DNA of 34,765 nucleotides, from NCBI GenBank assembly GCA_019751895.1, contig JAIEMU010000046.1, positions 1 through 34,765 on the forward strand, written 5' to 3'. The DNA comes from Sphingobacteriaceae bacterium. GTDB taxonomy: Bacteria; Bacteroidota; Bacteroidia; Sphingobacteriales; Sphingobacteriaceae. The translations under genes were made by a program, and so were the position numbers. The notes below the pieces were generated by a model. The model had not been told where the DNA came from. It was given only the letters and a program-made list of their open reading frames with translations, and did no database searches. Each line of letters opens with the position of its first letter. Positions within the stretch are counted from its first letter, which is position 1. Below are positions 18,137-27,088 of the stretch, in pieces.

Positions 18137-19012
18137 ATGAAAAAACTTAGAGTAGCCATATTAGGCAGTGGAAATATAGGAACAGATTTATTAATTAAAA
18201 TCCAACGTTCCGAATTTTTAGAATGTGTTTTATTTATCGGAAGAAATTTGTCTTCACCAGGGATGGCGAAAGCCATTGCTATGGGGGTAAAAGTTTCAGA
18301 CGAAAGCATCAATGCTATTGTAAAAAATCCAGATGCAGTTGATTTGATTTTTGATGCCACTTCGGCAAAAGATGCAAAGATACATTGGGAGGTTTTAGAT
18401 AAATTAGGAAAAATAGTGGTAGATATGACTCCTGCTAAATTAGGCGTTTTCTGCATTCCGGCTGTAAATTTAGATGAAGTTTTGGAACACAGAAATGTGA
18501 ATATGATTACCTGCGGAGGACAAGCTTCAATACCAATTGCTTATGTTATTGGCAAAACACAAAAAAACGTGGAATATATTGAAGTAGTATCAAGTATAGC
18601 TTCAAGAAGTGCTGGGCCTGCAACAAGGCTTAATTTAGATGAATATATTGACACCACCGAAAATGGAATTAAGCACTTTTCTAAAGTGCCTAGAACAAAA
18701 GCGATTCTGAATTTGAATCCTGCTGATCCTTGCATTGATATGCAAACAACTATATTTGCTCAAGTAGAAAATCCAGATATGGATTCTTTATTATACGAAG
18801 TAGATATTATGGTGAAAAAAATACAAGAGTATGTGCCAGGATATAGTTTGTTAGTTCCTCCCATTTTTGAAAATGGTAGAATTGTAATTATGGTTAAAGC
18901 ACAAGGATTAGGGGATTACTTACCTAAATATGCAGGGAATTTGGATATTATAAACTGTGCTGCAATTGCAGTTGCAGAACAATATTCGAAAAATTTTAAC
19001 AACATTAAATAG
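18137..19012 (+). CDS. Acetaldehyde dehydrogenase (acylating), MhpF/DmpF-like
   Basis: RVAILGSGNIGTDLLIKI Rossmann motif. Catalytic-Cys segment NMITCGGQASIPIAYVI. SIASRSAGPATRLNLDEYIDTT. Followed directly by the aldolase. Confidence 0.93.
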   Translation: MKKLRVAILGSGNIGTDLLIKIQRSEFLECVLFIGRNLSSPGMAKAIAMGVKVSDESINAIVKNPDAVDLIFDATSAKDAKIHWEVLDKLGKIVVDMTPAKLGVFCIPAVNLDEVLEHRNVNMITCGGQASIPIAYVIGKTQKNVEYIEVVSSIASRSAGPATRLNLDEYIDTTENGIKHFSKVPRTKAILNLNPADPCIDMQTTIFAQVENPDMDSLLYEVDIMVKKIQEYVPGYSLLVPPIFENGRIVIMVKAQGLGDYLPKYAGNLDIINCAAIAVAEQYSKNFNNIK

Positions 19013-19019
19013 TAATTTC

Positions 19020-20030
19020 ATGATTAAGCAAATATTAATTAGTGACCCTACATTGCGTGATGGAAATCATGCTTGTGCACATCAATTGAGTCTTGAGCAA
19101 ATAGCTATTTATGCAGCAGCGGCTGATAAAGCAGGTGTTCCCATTGTGGAGGTTGGTCATGGAAATGGTTTAGGAGCTTCTTCGCTCCAAGTTGGTCTAT
19201 GCAAAGAAACCGACAAAGATATGCTTGAAACTGCAAGAAAGCATCTTAGCAAAAGTAAGTTAGGAATTCATGTAATTCCAGGCTTTGCAACCATAAAAAG
19301 AGATTTAATTAGAGCGATAGACATAGGTGTTGACGTGATTCGAATTGCATCACATTGTACGGAGGCTGACATTACGCAACGTCATTTAGGATACGTAAGA
19401 GAAAGAGGTAAAGAAGCTTATGGTGTATTGATGATGAGTCATATGGCATCAGCAACGGTTTTGGTTGAAGAAGCCCAAAAAATGGAGTTGTATGGAGCAG
19501 AAGGAATTATAATAATGGATTCTGCAGGAGCTTATTTACCATCTGATGTTCAAGAAAAGGTTACTGCGCTAGTAAACGGATTGAAAGTACCAGTGGGTTT
19601 TCATGCGCATAATAACTTGGGAATGGCTGTGGCGAATTCAATTACAGCTATAGAATCTGGAGCTAAAATCCTTGATGGTACAGCAAGAGGTTTTGGAGCA
19701 GGTGCAGGGAATACACAATTAGAGGTTTTGGTTGCTGTTTTGGAGAAAATGGGTTATGTAACGGGTATTGATTTGTATAAAATGTTAGATGCATCAGATA
19801 TAGCCGAAGATAAAATAATGAAAAATGTTCCGATTATAAAATCGGAAAGTATCATAAGCGGATTATCTGGAGTATTTTCTGGTTTTGCAAAACATGTTAC
19901 AAGAATTTCAAGTGAATATAAAGTTGATCCAAGAGATGTATATCGTGAATTGGGTAAAAGAAAAATCGTTGGAGGGCAAGAGGATATGATTATTGAGGTA
20001 GTTATGGATTTAATTAGAAATCGAAAATAA
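19020..20030 (+). CDS. 4-hydroxy-2-oxovalerate aldolase, MhpE/DmpG-like
   Basis: ISDPTLRDGNHACAHQLSLEQIAIYAAAADKAGVPIVEVGHGNGLGASS, VGFHAHNNLGMAVANS and the C-terminal communication-domain-like YKVDPRDVYRELGKRKIVGGQEDMIIEVVMDL. The track start at 18957 overlaps the upstream gene; ATG 19020 gives the canonical N-terminus MIKQILISDPTLRDG. Confidence 0.94.
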   Translation: MIKQILISDPTLRDGNHACAHQLSLEQIAIYAAAADKAGVPIVEVGHGNGLGASSLQVGLCKETDKDMLETARKHLSKSKLGIHVIPGFATIKRDLIRAIDIGVDVIRIASHCTEADITQRHLGYVRERGKEAYGVLMMSHMASATVLVEEAQKMELYGAEGIIIMDSAGAYLPSDVQEKVTALVNGLKVPVGFHAHNNLGMAVANSITAIESGAKILDGTARGFGAGAGNTQLEVLVAVLEKMGYVTGIDLYKMLDASDIAEDKIMKNVPIIKSESIISGLSGVFSGFAKHVTRISSEYKVDPRDVYRELGKRKIVGGQEDMIIEVVMDLIRNRK

Positions 20031-21079
20031 TGAAATTAGCTAAAAATAAAGTTGTATTCGAGGATTGTAAAAAATCATGTACAGAAATTGAATGTTTTTC
20101 AATTTTAGACAATCAATCGATTCTTGTAACTGGAGGTACTGGTTTTATGGGAAAATGGATTGCTGAAATGGTTTCTTATATTAATGAAACGGGTAATTAC
20201 AATATAAAATTATATTTATTAGGACGTGATATAAGTAAATTTAAAGAAGAGGTTCCGCATTTAGCAGAAAAACCATTTGTTAGTCTAATTAAGCAGGATG
20301 TTAGGTATCTTCATAATTTACCGAGTGATGTAAATTATATTATTCATGCCGCAGGAACACCTGATAATAGGGAACATGTTTCTAATCCTTTGAAAACAAT
20401 TGAAACATTCTACAAAGGAACTCAATCAGTCTTGGATGCAGCAACACGGTTAACCGATTTAAGAAAGGTAGTGCATTTGAGTTCTCATCAGGTTTATGGG
20501 AAAAACGAAACCGAACAATTCATAAATGAAAATGCATTTGGAGCTTTTGAAGCTTTAAATGTAGCTTCTTGTTATGCCGAAGCGAAAAGAATAGCCGAAA
20601 CTTTATGTTCTCACTATAAGAATAGTATGAGATTGCCCATTGTCATTTTAAGGCCTTTTGCTTTCATAGGCCCTTATCAAGATTTAGAAAAGCCTTGGGC
20701 AATTAACAGCTTTATTAGAGATGCTATGTTAGGAGGACCGATTCGTGTGTTGGGTAATGGATTAACGCAAAGAAGTTATTTGTATGCTAGCGACATGGCT
20801 TATTGTATTTTATTGTCATTAATTAAAGGCGAAAATGGGGGCATTTATAATTTTGGAAGTAAAGTTGGCATATCGTTAAATGATTTGGCAATTAAAATAC
20901 AAAATCAATCGGTATCAAAAATTGAAATTTTATCTAGATCATCGAAAGATTTCGACAATGTTTCTAAGTTAGTACCCAATACCGATAAAATAACTAGACA
21001 ATTAAATTTTAAAGAAACAATCACGCTTGATAAAGCAATTGAAAGAACAATATTGTGGAATCAATTAAATAACGACTAA
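20030..21079 (+). CDS. NAD-dependent epimerase/dehydratase family protein (extended SDR), related to the 15220-16281 product
   Basis: ILVTGGTGFMGKWIAEMV (GxxGxxG), catalytic YAEAK, VILRPFAFIGP, YNFGSK. Overlaps the aldolase stop by 1 nt. Confidence 0.88.
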   Translation: MKLAKNKVVFEDCKKSCTEIECFSILDNQSILVTGGTGFMGKWIAEMVSYINETGNYNIKLYLLGRDISKFKEEVPHLAEKPFVSLIKQDVRYLHNLPSDVNYIIHAAGTPDNREHVSNPLKTIETFYKGTQSVLDAATRLTDLRKVVHLSSHQVYGKNETEQFINENAFGAFEALNVASCYAEAKRIAETLCSHYKNSMRLPIVILRPFAFIGPYQDLEKPWAINSFIRDAMLGGPIRVLGNGLTQRSYLYASDMAYCILLSLIKGENGGIYNFGSKVGISLNDLAIKIQNQSVSKIEILSRSSKDFDNVSKLVPNTDKITRQLNFKETITLDKAIERTILWNQLNND

Positions 21080-21082
21080 AAA

Positions 21083-22021
21083 ATGAATATTAAGAATATT
21101 AAAGATAAATTTTCAAAAAATGAAATCAATAAAGCTAATTTTGTTGCTGCAATGCATGAGTTTCACATGGCGCTTTTTGAATTTTCTAAAAATTTAAGCG
21201 ACACAGAAATTGAAAAAATTGAAATTGAAGATAATAAAGTTATTTTTACTTCACGTAAAACAAAATTCCATCCAGGAGGGGTTAAATTTTATGTAGATTG
21301 CTTAGATAAAAGAATTACACCAATAGAAGCTTTTAATTTCAATTATTATGAGCAGGAAGAGTCTGAAATGCTTTATAATCTTGTAGGTAATGATGAAGTG
21401 ATTTTTGATATTGGTGCAAATATTGGATGGTATTCTAATCATTTATCAAAGAAATTGCCAAACAGTTTGATTTATGCTTTTGAGCCTATTCCTGAAACTT
21501 TTGAACAGATTTCTAAAAATACGCAATTAAATAAGGCCATTAATATTAAATTGAATAATGTTGCTTTATCCGATAAAGTTCAAAAACTATCTTTTTTTTA
21601 TTCTCCTAACATAACTGGTGCATCATCATCGGTTAACATCACAGAGAACGAAAATATGTTAAAGTTAGAGTGCCAAACCAATACAATTGATCTTTTTATA
21701 AAAGAACAAAATATTTCTAAACTTGATTTTATAAAATGTGATGTGGAAGGAGCTGAATTATTGGTTTACAAAGGAGGTGCTGAAAGTATTGAAAAGTATA
21801 AGCCTATAGTTTTTACTGAGATGTTAAGAAAATGGGCATTGAAATTTGATTATCATCCAAACGATATAATTGATTTTTTTACCAAATTAGGATACAAGTG
21901 TTTTGTTGCTTCAGAAGGTAGATTGAAATCTATAGAAAAGGTAACGGATGATACAATTGAGACAAACTTCTTCTTTTTACATTCAAATAAACATGCAGAT
22001 AAAATAAAAAATTTAAGTTAA
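21083..22021 (+). CDS. FkbM family methyltransferase
   Basis: [46 protein letters not shown]...[19 protein letters not shown]. Confidence 0.9.
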   Translation: MNIKNIKDKFSKNEINKANFVAAMHEFHMALFEFSKNLSDTEIEKIEIEDNKVIFTSRKTKFHPGGVKFYVDCLDKRITPIEAFNFNYYEQEESEMLYNLVGNDEVIFDIGANIGWYSNHLSKKLPNSLIYAFEPIPETFEQISKNTQLNKAINIKLNNVALSDKVQKLSFFYSPNITGASSSVNITENENMLKLECQTNTIDLFIKEQNISKLDFIKCDVEGAELLVYKGGAESIEKYKPIVFTEMLRKWALKFDYHPNDIIDFFTKLGYKCFVASEGRLKSIEKVTDDTIETNFFFLHSNKHADKIKNLS

Positions 22022-22022
22022 C

Positions 22023-23327
22023 ATGTTACAAAACATTACAGATGCTACACTTTTGAATAGTTTAAGAGAAATAGCCAAGAAAAACTCAACACAGGTAATC
22101 GTACCTGGCGAAAACTATATACCCGTTACCGGGAAAGTATTGGATGCAGAGGATATTTTAATGGGAGTGGATGCAGCTTTAGATGGCTGGCTTACTGCAG
22201 GTCGTTTTGCTTCAAAATTTGAAACAGATTTTGCAGCATATTTTGGAGCGCACAGAGCGTTATTAGTAAATTCAGGATCATCGGCGAATTTGGTTGCTTT
22301 TTATGCTTTGACCTCTCCGAAATTAGGAGAACGTGCCATCAAACCAGGAGACGAAGTAATTACGGTTGCAGCAGGTTTTCCAACAACTATAAACCCAATC
22401 ATTCAGTTTGGAGCGATACCTGTTTTTATAGATGTGGATATTGCCACGCATAATGTAAAAGCCGATATGCTAGAGGCAGCAGTAAGCCCAAAAACCAAAG
22501 CCATTATGATTGCACACTCCTTGGGTAATCCTTTTGATTTGGATGAGGTAATGCGTGTTGCTAAGAAATACAATCTTTGGGTTGTTGAGGATGATTGTGA
22601 TTCTTTGGGAGCAACCTATAAAGGACAAAAAACAGGAACTTTTGGTGATATATCTACTTTCTCGTTCTATCCAGCGCATCATATCACCATGGGTGAAGGT
22701 GGAGCTGTTTTAATTAATAATCCAGTTTTATCCAAACTAGCTGAAAGTTTCCGTGACTGGGGACGTGATTGTTATTGTGAGCCAGGGAAAGACAATACTT
22801 GTGGCTGTCGTTTCGGGCAACAATTAGGAACTTTACCATATGGGTATGACCATAAATATACGTATTCGCATATTGGTTTCAACTTAAAAGTAACCGATAT
22901 GCAGGCTGCTTTTGGTGTGTCTCAAATTAAAAAGATAGACGGATTTGTACAAAGACGTAGAGAAAATTACGTTGCTTTGTACGAACGTATGAAAGAGTTT
23001 GAAGAAGTGTTTATTTTACCAGAACCAACACCGAATTCTGATCCTTCTTGGTTTGGTTTTTTATTAACACTTAGAGAGGGTGATGCTGCCGACAGACACA
23101 TGTTGGTGCAACATTTGGAAGAAAAGAAAATTGGAACTCGTTTGTTGTTTGGCGGTAATTTATTGCGCCAGCCTGCTTATGCCAATATTGAGCACAGAGT
23201 AGTTGGTGATTTGACGAATACTGATGCCATTATGAATCAATCGTTTTGGTTGGGGGTTTGGCCGGGATTGAATGAAACGCATTATGATTATATTGCGGAT
23301 GTGATTAGAGAATATTTAAACTCTTGA
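22023..23327 (+). CDS. rfbH: CDP-4-dehydro-6-deoxyglucose-3-dehydrase (E1), RfbH
   Basis: Aspartate-aminotransferase fold with His in place of the PLP lysine ([19 protein letters not shown], His219-His220). Cys-rich insert [17 protein letters not shown] (22770-22808) expected for the [2Fe-2S] cluster. Confidence 0.96.
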   Translation: MLQNITDATLLNSLREIAKKNSTQVIVPGENYIPVTGKVLDAEDILMGVDAALDGWLTAGRFASKFETDFAAYFGAHRALLVNSGSSANLVAFYALTSPKLGERAIKPGDEVITVAAGFPTTINPIIQFGAIPVFIDVDIATHNVKADMLEAAVSPKTKAIMIAHSLGNPFDLDEVMRVAKKYNLWVVEDDCDSLGATYKGQKTGTFGDISTFSFYPAHHITMGEGGAVLINNPVLSKLAESFRDWGRDCYCEPGKDNTCGCRFGQQLGTLPYGYDHKYTYSHIGFNLKVTDMQAAFGVSQIKKIDGFVQRRRENYVALYERMKEFEEVFILPEPTPNSDPSWFGFLLTLREGDAADRHMLVQHLEEKKIGTRLLFGGNLLRQPAYANIEHRVVGDLTNTDAIMNQSFWLGVWPGLNETHYDYIADVIREYLNS

Positions 23328-23328
23328 T

Positions 23329-24699
23329 GTGCTAAAACTAATAAAAAAAGGGTCTAACAAAATAGGAATAGACGGCGCTATAGCTTTCACTGTATTGTCG
23401 AGAGTTATTCAAGCTGCTGGTGGCGTTGTAACATTGTTGTTCGTGGCAAAATGCTTGACCAAAGTGGAACAGGGATATTATTATACTTTTGGGAGTATTT
23501 TGGCAATACAAATCTTCTTTGAGTTGGGTTTATCTAGTATTATAACACAGTTTGTGGCACATGAAAATGCCAATTTAATGTGGCACGACCGAATACGTTT
23601 TACAGGCTCGGAAGAATCGAGTTCAAGATTAGCATCCTTATTACGGTTTACAGTAAAATGGTTTACAGTTATTTCAGTATTGCTGTTTTTTTGTTTACTT
23701 ATAGCTGGGTATGTGTTTTTTAGTACATACGGAAAAGGGAATGTTGATGTCAATTGGCATATTCCATGGGTAATTCTATCCGTTACAACTTCTCTTTCGT
23801 TGATGGTTTCGCCAATATTAGCCTTTTTTGAAGGACTGGGGTCGGTAAAAGAAGTGTCAAGAATTCGAATGATACAACAAATCATACAGCTTAGTTTTGT
23901 GCTGATTTTGTTTTCTTTGGATTTTAAGCTTTTTTCTGTACCAGTCGCCGCAGTTGTTTCTTTTTCGATAGTGCCTTTTTGGATTTTTTTCGGAAAGAAA
24001 AGGAAATTGTTGACTTTTATTTGGAATAAAATAGGAAATTGGCATGTTAATTATCGTTTGGAAATTTTTCCTTATCAATGGAAAATAGCTTTAAGCTGGA
24101 TTAGTGGGTATTTTATTTTTCAATTGTTTAATCCTGTTCTCTTTGCTACCGAAGGACCTGTCGTAGCAGGACAAATGGGAATGACATTAGCGATTTTAAA
24201 TGCCATTTTGATGCTTACTTTGAGTTGGGTGAGTACTAAGGTTCCTATTTTTTCGGGATTAATTGCCAAAAAAGAATATGTACAATTGGATTACTTGTTT
24301 AATAAAACTGTAATACAATCTACCTTGTTAAATATTTTTGCGCTAACTGTTTTTTTTACCCTAATTTTTATATTGCGTTCTTATGATATCAAAATAGCAG
24401 GAAAGAGTTTTTGGGATCGATTTTTGCCTCTTTTGCCCATGCTATTTATGATGATTCCAGTTTTGTTAAATCATGTGATAGCAGCTTGGGCGACTTACCT
24501 CCGTTGCCATAAAAAAGAGCCTATGATGATTCAGAGTATTGTTATCGGGATTCTTTGTTCTATTTCAACAATCACTTTAGGAAAGTATTTTGGCGTGATA
24601 GGAATGACTTTAGGGTACATGATATTGACAGTTATAGGTTTTATTTGGACTTATTTTATTTTTACAACTAAGAAAAAAGAATGGCATAATGAAGGTTAA
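23329..24699 (+). CDS. O-antigen flippase (Wzx-like), multi-TM membrane protein
   Basis: About 12 hydrophobic segments. GTG start directly after rfbH. GAIAFTVLSRVIQAAGGVVTLLFVAKCLTKVEQGYYYTFGSILAIQIFFELGLSSIITQFVAHE resembles polysaccharide flippases. Confidence 0.85.
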   Translation: MLKLIKKGSNKIGIDGAIAFTVLSRVIQAAGGVVTLLFVAKCLTKVEQGYYYTFGSILAIQIFFELGLSSIITQFVAHENANLMWHDRIRFTGSEESSSRLASLLRFTVKWFTVISVLLFFCLLIAGYVFFSTYGKGNVDVNWHIPWVILSVTTSLSLMVSPILAFFEGLGSVKEVSRIRMIQQIIQLSFVLILFSLDFKLFSVPVAAVVSFSIVPFWIFFGKKRKLLTFIWNKIGNWHVNYRLEIFPYQWKIALSWISGYFIFQLFNPVLFATEGPVVAGQMGMTLAILNAILMLTLSWVSTKVPIFSGLIAKKEYVQLDYLFNKTVIQSTLLNIFALTVFFTLIFILRSYDIKIAGKSFWDRFLPLLPMLFMMIPVLLNHVIAAWATYLRCHKKEPMMIQSIVIGILCSISTITLGKYFGVIGMTLGYMILTVIGFIWTYFIFTTKKKEWHNEG

Positions 24700-25588
24700 A
24701 TTATTATCAATTTGTATTCCTACATACAATCGAGCCGAAGTATTAGATAGTACATTGAATTCTCTTTTTTCTAATCCAGATTTTGATGCAGAAAAAATTG
24801 AAGTTGTTGTTGTGGATAATTGTTCTACAGATGATACCAAAGAAATAGTAAGTGGTTATCCATTAGTTAATTATTATAGAAATTCGCATCATGTTAAAGA
24901 CGTTGATTTTACCATAGTCTTGGGTTATGCTACAGGAGACTATATTAGATTGCTTAATGACACTATTTCTTTTAAGCCTGGAAAGTTGAAAGAAATGTTA
25001 GAAAGGATAGAGAAACAAAAAGATATTGGTGTGAACTTATTTTTTTGTCAAAATATTTTTTTGCATAAAAATTGTCGTGTAGACGTAGATAATAAAGAAT
25101 CATATCTAAAAGAGATTAGTTTCTATTCAACTTGGATTGCAAATTTCGGGGTTTGGAGAGAAGACTATTTGAAAATTGACGATAAACACCGCTATGATGC
25201 TTTATTATTTAGTCAAGTAGATTGGTGCTACCGTATTGTATCTAATAATAAAAAGACTATCATTTATTTCGAGGATTTATTTGATGTAACTACACCAAAC
25301 AAAAAAGGTGGCTACAACATTTTTAAAACTTTTGTTGAGGATTATCTTTATATTATAAAACAGGAAAGAATAAGTTTTTTTGCGTATGAAGTAGAAAAAT
25401 ACAGACTTTTAAGGTACTTTGTTTATGGTTGGTTAGGTACTTTGCTCGTAACACATAAAGACAATTATAGTTTTGATACTAAAGGGGCTTTTAAAATAGT
25501 ATTAAAAAAATATTGGTACGAGCCTTATTTTTATATTGCTATAATTTTTTTTTGGTGTAAAAGAATTAAAAGTAAGGGGATAATTTAG
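24689..25588 (+). CDS. Glycosyltransferase family 2 protein (abequosyltransferase-like N-terminus)
   Basis: KLLSICIPTYNRAEVLDSTLNSLF...EVVVVDNCSTDDTKEIV...GDYIRLLNDTI. Overlaps the flippase end by 11 nt. Confidence 0.87.
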   Translation: MKVKLLSICIPTYNRAEVLDSTLNSLFSNPDFDAEKIEVVVVDNCSTDDTKEIVSGYPLVNYYRNSHHVKDVDFTIVLGYATGDYIRLLNDTISFKPGKLKEMLERIEKQKDIGVNLFFCQNIFLHKNCRVDVDNKESYLKEISFYSTWIANFGVWREDYLKIDDKHRYDALLFSQVDWCYRIVSNNKKTIIYFEDLFDVTTPNKKGGYNIFKTFVEDYLYIIKQERISFFAYEVEKYRLLRYFVYGWLGTLLVTHKDNYSFDTKGAFKIVLKKYWYEPYFYIAIIFFWCKRIKSKGII

Positions 25589-25591
25589 TAA

Positions 25592-25699
25592 GTTATTATT
25601 TACATTTGCGAAAAAATTATAGTAGGAGCCAATACAATCAATACCAAAAATTGTGTAATTGCAGGTAATCCTGCAAAAATAATTAAGCATTTAAAATAA
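25592..25699 (+). pseudogene. C-terminal remnant of a hexapeptide-repeat (left-handed beta-helix) acyltransferase
   Basis: The frame between stops reads VIIYICEKIIVGANTINTKNCVIAGNPAKIIKHLK*. VIAGNPAKIIK followed by a stop is the classic C-terminus of LbetaH acetyltransferases. No start codon or upstream domain is present. Confidence 0.7.
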
Positions 25700-25706
25700 T
25701 TCATTT

Positions 25707-26798
25707 ATGCAAATAATAGCGTATTATCTGCCACAGTACTATCCGTTTAAGGAGAACAATGAGTGGTGGGGCGAAGGTTTTACTGAATGGACTAATGTTG
25801 GAAAAGCAAAACCGTTATTTCGGACACATTATCAGCCTAAAGTTCCAGCAGATCTTGGATATTATGATTTAAGAATTGCAGAAGTTAGACAAAAACAGAT
25901 TGAACTAGCTATTGAAGCAGGTGTAACAGGTTTTTGCTATTGGCATTATTGGTTTGGTGATGGAAAACGTTTGTTGGATATGCCATTTCGTGAGGTTTTG
26001 AGTTCTGATGCACATAACTTTCCTTTCTGTCTCGGATGGGCAAATGAATCTTGGAAATCTAAAGTTTGGAATTCTCTAGATGCTAAAAAAGACGTTTTGT
26101 TGATGGAACAAACTTACCCAGGGAAGGTCGATATTGAGAATCATTTTTATGAAATATTACCTGCGATAAAAGATTCTCGTTATATAAAAATCGAAAATAG
26201 ACCTGTATTTGTAATATACAAACCTTTTTTAATGCCTAATGCAGGTGACTTTATTGACACATGGAATAAACTAGCAAAATTAAATGGTTTTGATGAAGGG
26301 TTCTTTTTCATAGGTCATGCTATTAATAGCAAAGAGAAAGAATCTATTTTAAAAATGGGCTTTGATGCTGTAAACATTGTTCGCATAGGGGAACATAGAT
26401 ACAATCTGGATGTTATTAAAAAGATTCCATTAAAATTATTTAAGTTTAAATTTTTGAGAAGGCCACTAATACTAAAGTACGCATTTATCTCTAAGTATTT
26501 TATTCAAGAATTAGACAAAGACGAGAATGTATTTCCAACGATTATCCCTAATTGGGATCATACCCCTAGGAGTGGTAATCATGGGACTATATTTCATAAA
26601 TCTAACCCAGAATTGTTTAAAAAACATGTTTTAGAGGCATTAAAGGCGGTTAAAAATAAAAGCAATAGTCGCCAAGTTTTATTTTTGAAATCTTGGAATG
26701 AATGGGGCGAAGGAAATTATATGGAGCCAGATTTGAGATATGGAAAGCAATATATACAAGCGTTAAGAAGTGCAATTGAAGAAAATTCGAACATATAG
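25707..26798 (+). CDS. WbsX-like protein (GH99-like domain) of polysaccharide clusters
   Basis: IIAYYLPQYYPFKENNEWWGEGFTEWTNVGKAKPLFRTHYQPKVPADLGYYDLR...GFCYWHYWFGDGKRLLDMPF...LFLKSWNEWGEGNYMEPD. Confidence 0.93.
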   Translation: MQIIAYYLPQYYPFKENNEWWGEGFTEWTNVGKAKPLFRTHYQPKVPADLGYYDLRIAEVRQKQIELAIEAGVTGFCYWHYWFGDGKRLLDMPFREVLSSDAHNFPFCLGWANESWKSKVWNSLDAKKDVLLMEQTYPGKVDIENHFYEILPAIKDSRYIKIENRPVFVIYKPFLMPNAGDFIDTWNKLAKLNGFDEGFFFIGHAINSKEKESILKMGFDAVNIVRIGEHRYNLDVIKKIPLKLFKFKFLRRPLILKYAFISKYFIQELDKDENVFPTIIPNWDHTPRSGNHGTIFHKSNPELFKKHVLEALKAVKNKSNSRQVLFLKSWNEWGEGNYMEPDLRYGKQYIQALRSAIEENSNI

Positions 26799-27088
26799 TT
26801 ATGTTCACATAGAAGAGAGGTTTTCGTAAATTTGATGATTGTTGTGAAAGGCGATTTACTTGATTTTTAAAGAATATAAATTTTAAAATAGGATTAATTT
26901 TGGTTCGGTTTTAAATGATGCTTTGATATAAGTTTATCTAAACTTTTTGATGCTGTTCAAGTTTATATTTGTATAAGATTACTTGTTTTTGTAGATTTAA
27001 AGCTTATCCATATATAGTAGTCAGATAATGAACTCTTATTTTAAATTGATTGAATAGGTGATTCTAAATTAAACAGCTAGATTTTTTT

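Noticed and set aside
18957-19019. N-terminal extension of the aldolase ORF (MLQLQLQNNIRKILTTLNSNF)
   Set aside because: It overlaps the dehydrogenase gene; ATG 19020 gives the family's canonical N-terminus.
25707-26798. WbsX protein as a novel secreted glycosidase
   Set aside because: The GH99-like WbsX family is a common component of O-antigen clusters and no signal peptide is visible, so it is expected here.
26947-26971. TATATTTG (26964-26971) with TTG at 26947-26949 as a promoter for the polymerase gene
   Set aside because: Spacing is only 14 nt and the site is ~117 bp from the ATG in AT-rich sequence, so it could easily be chance.
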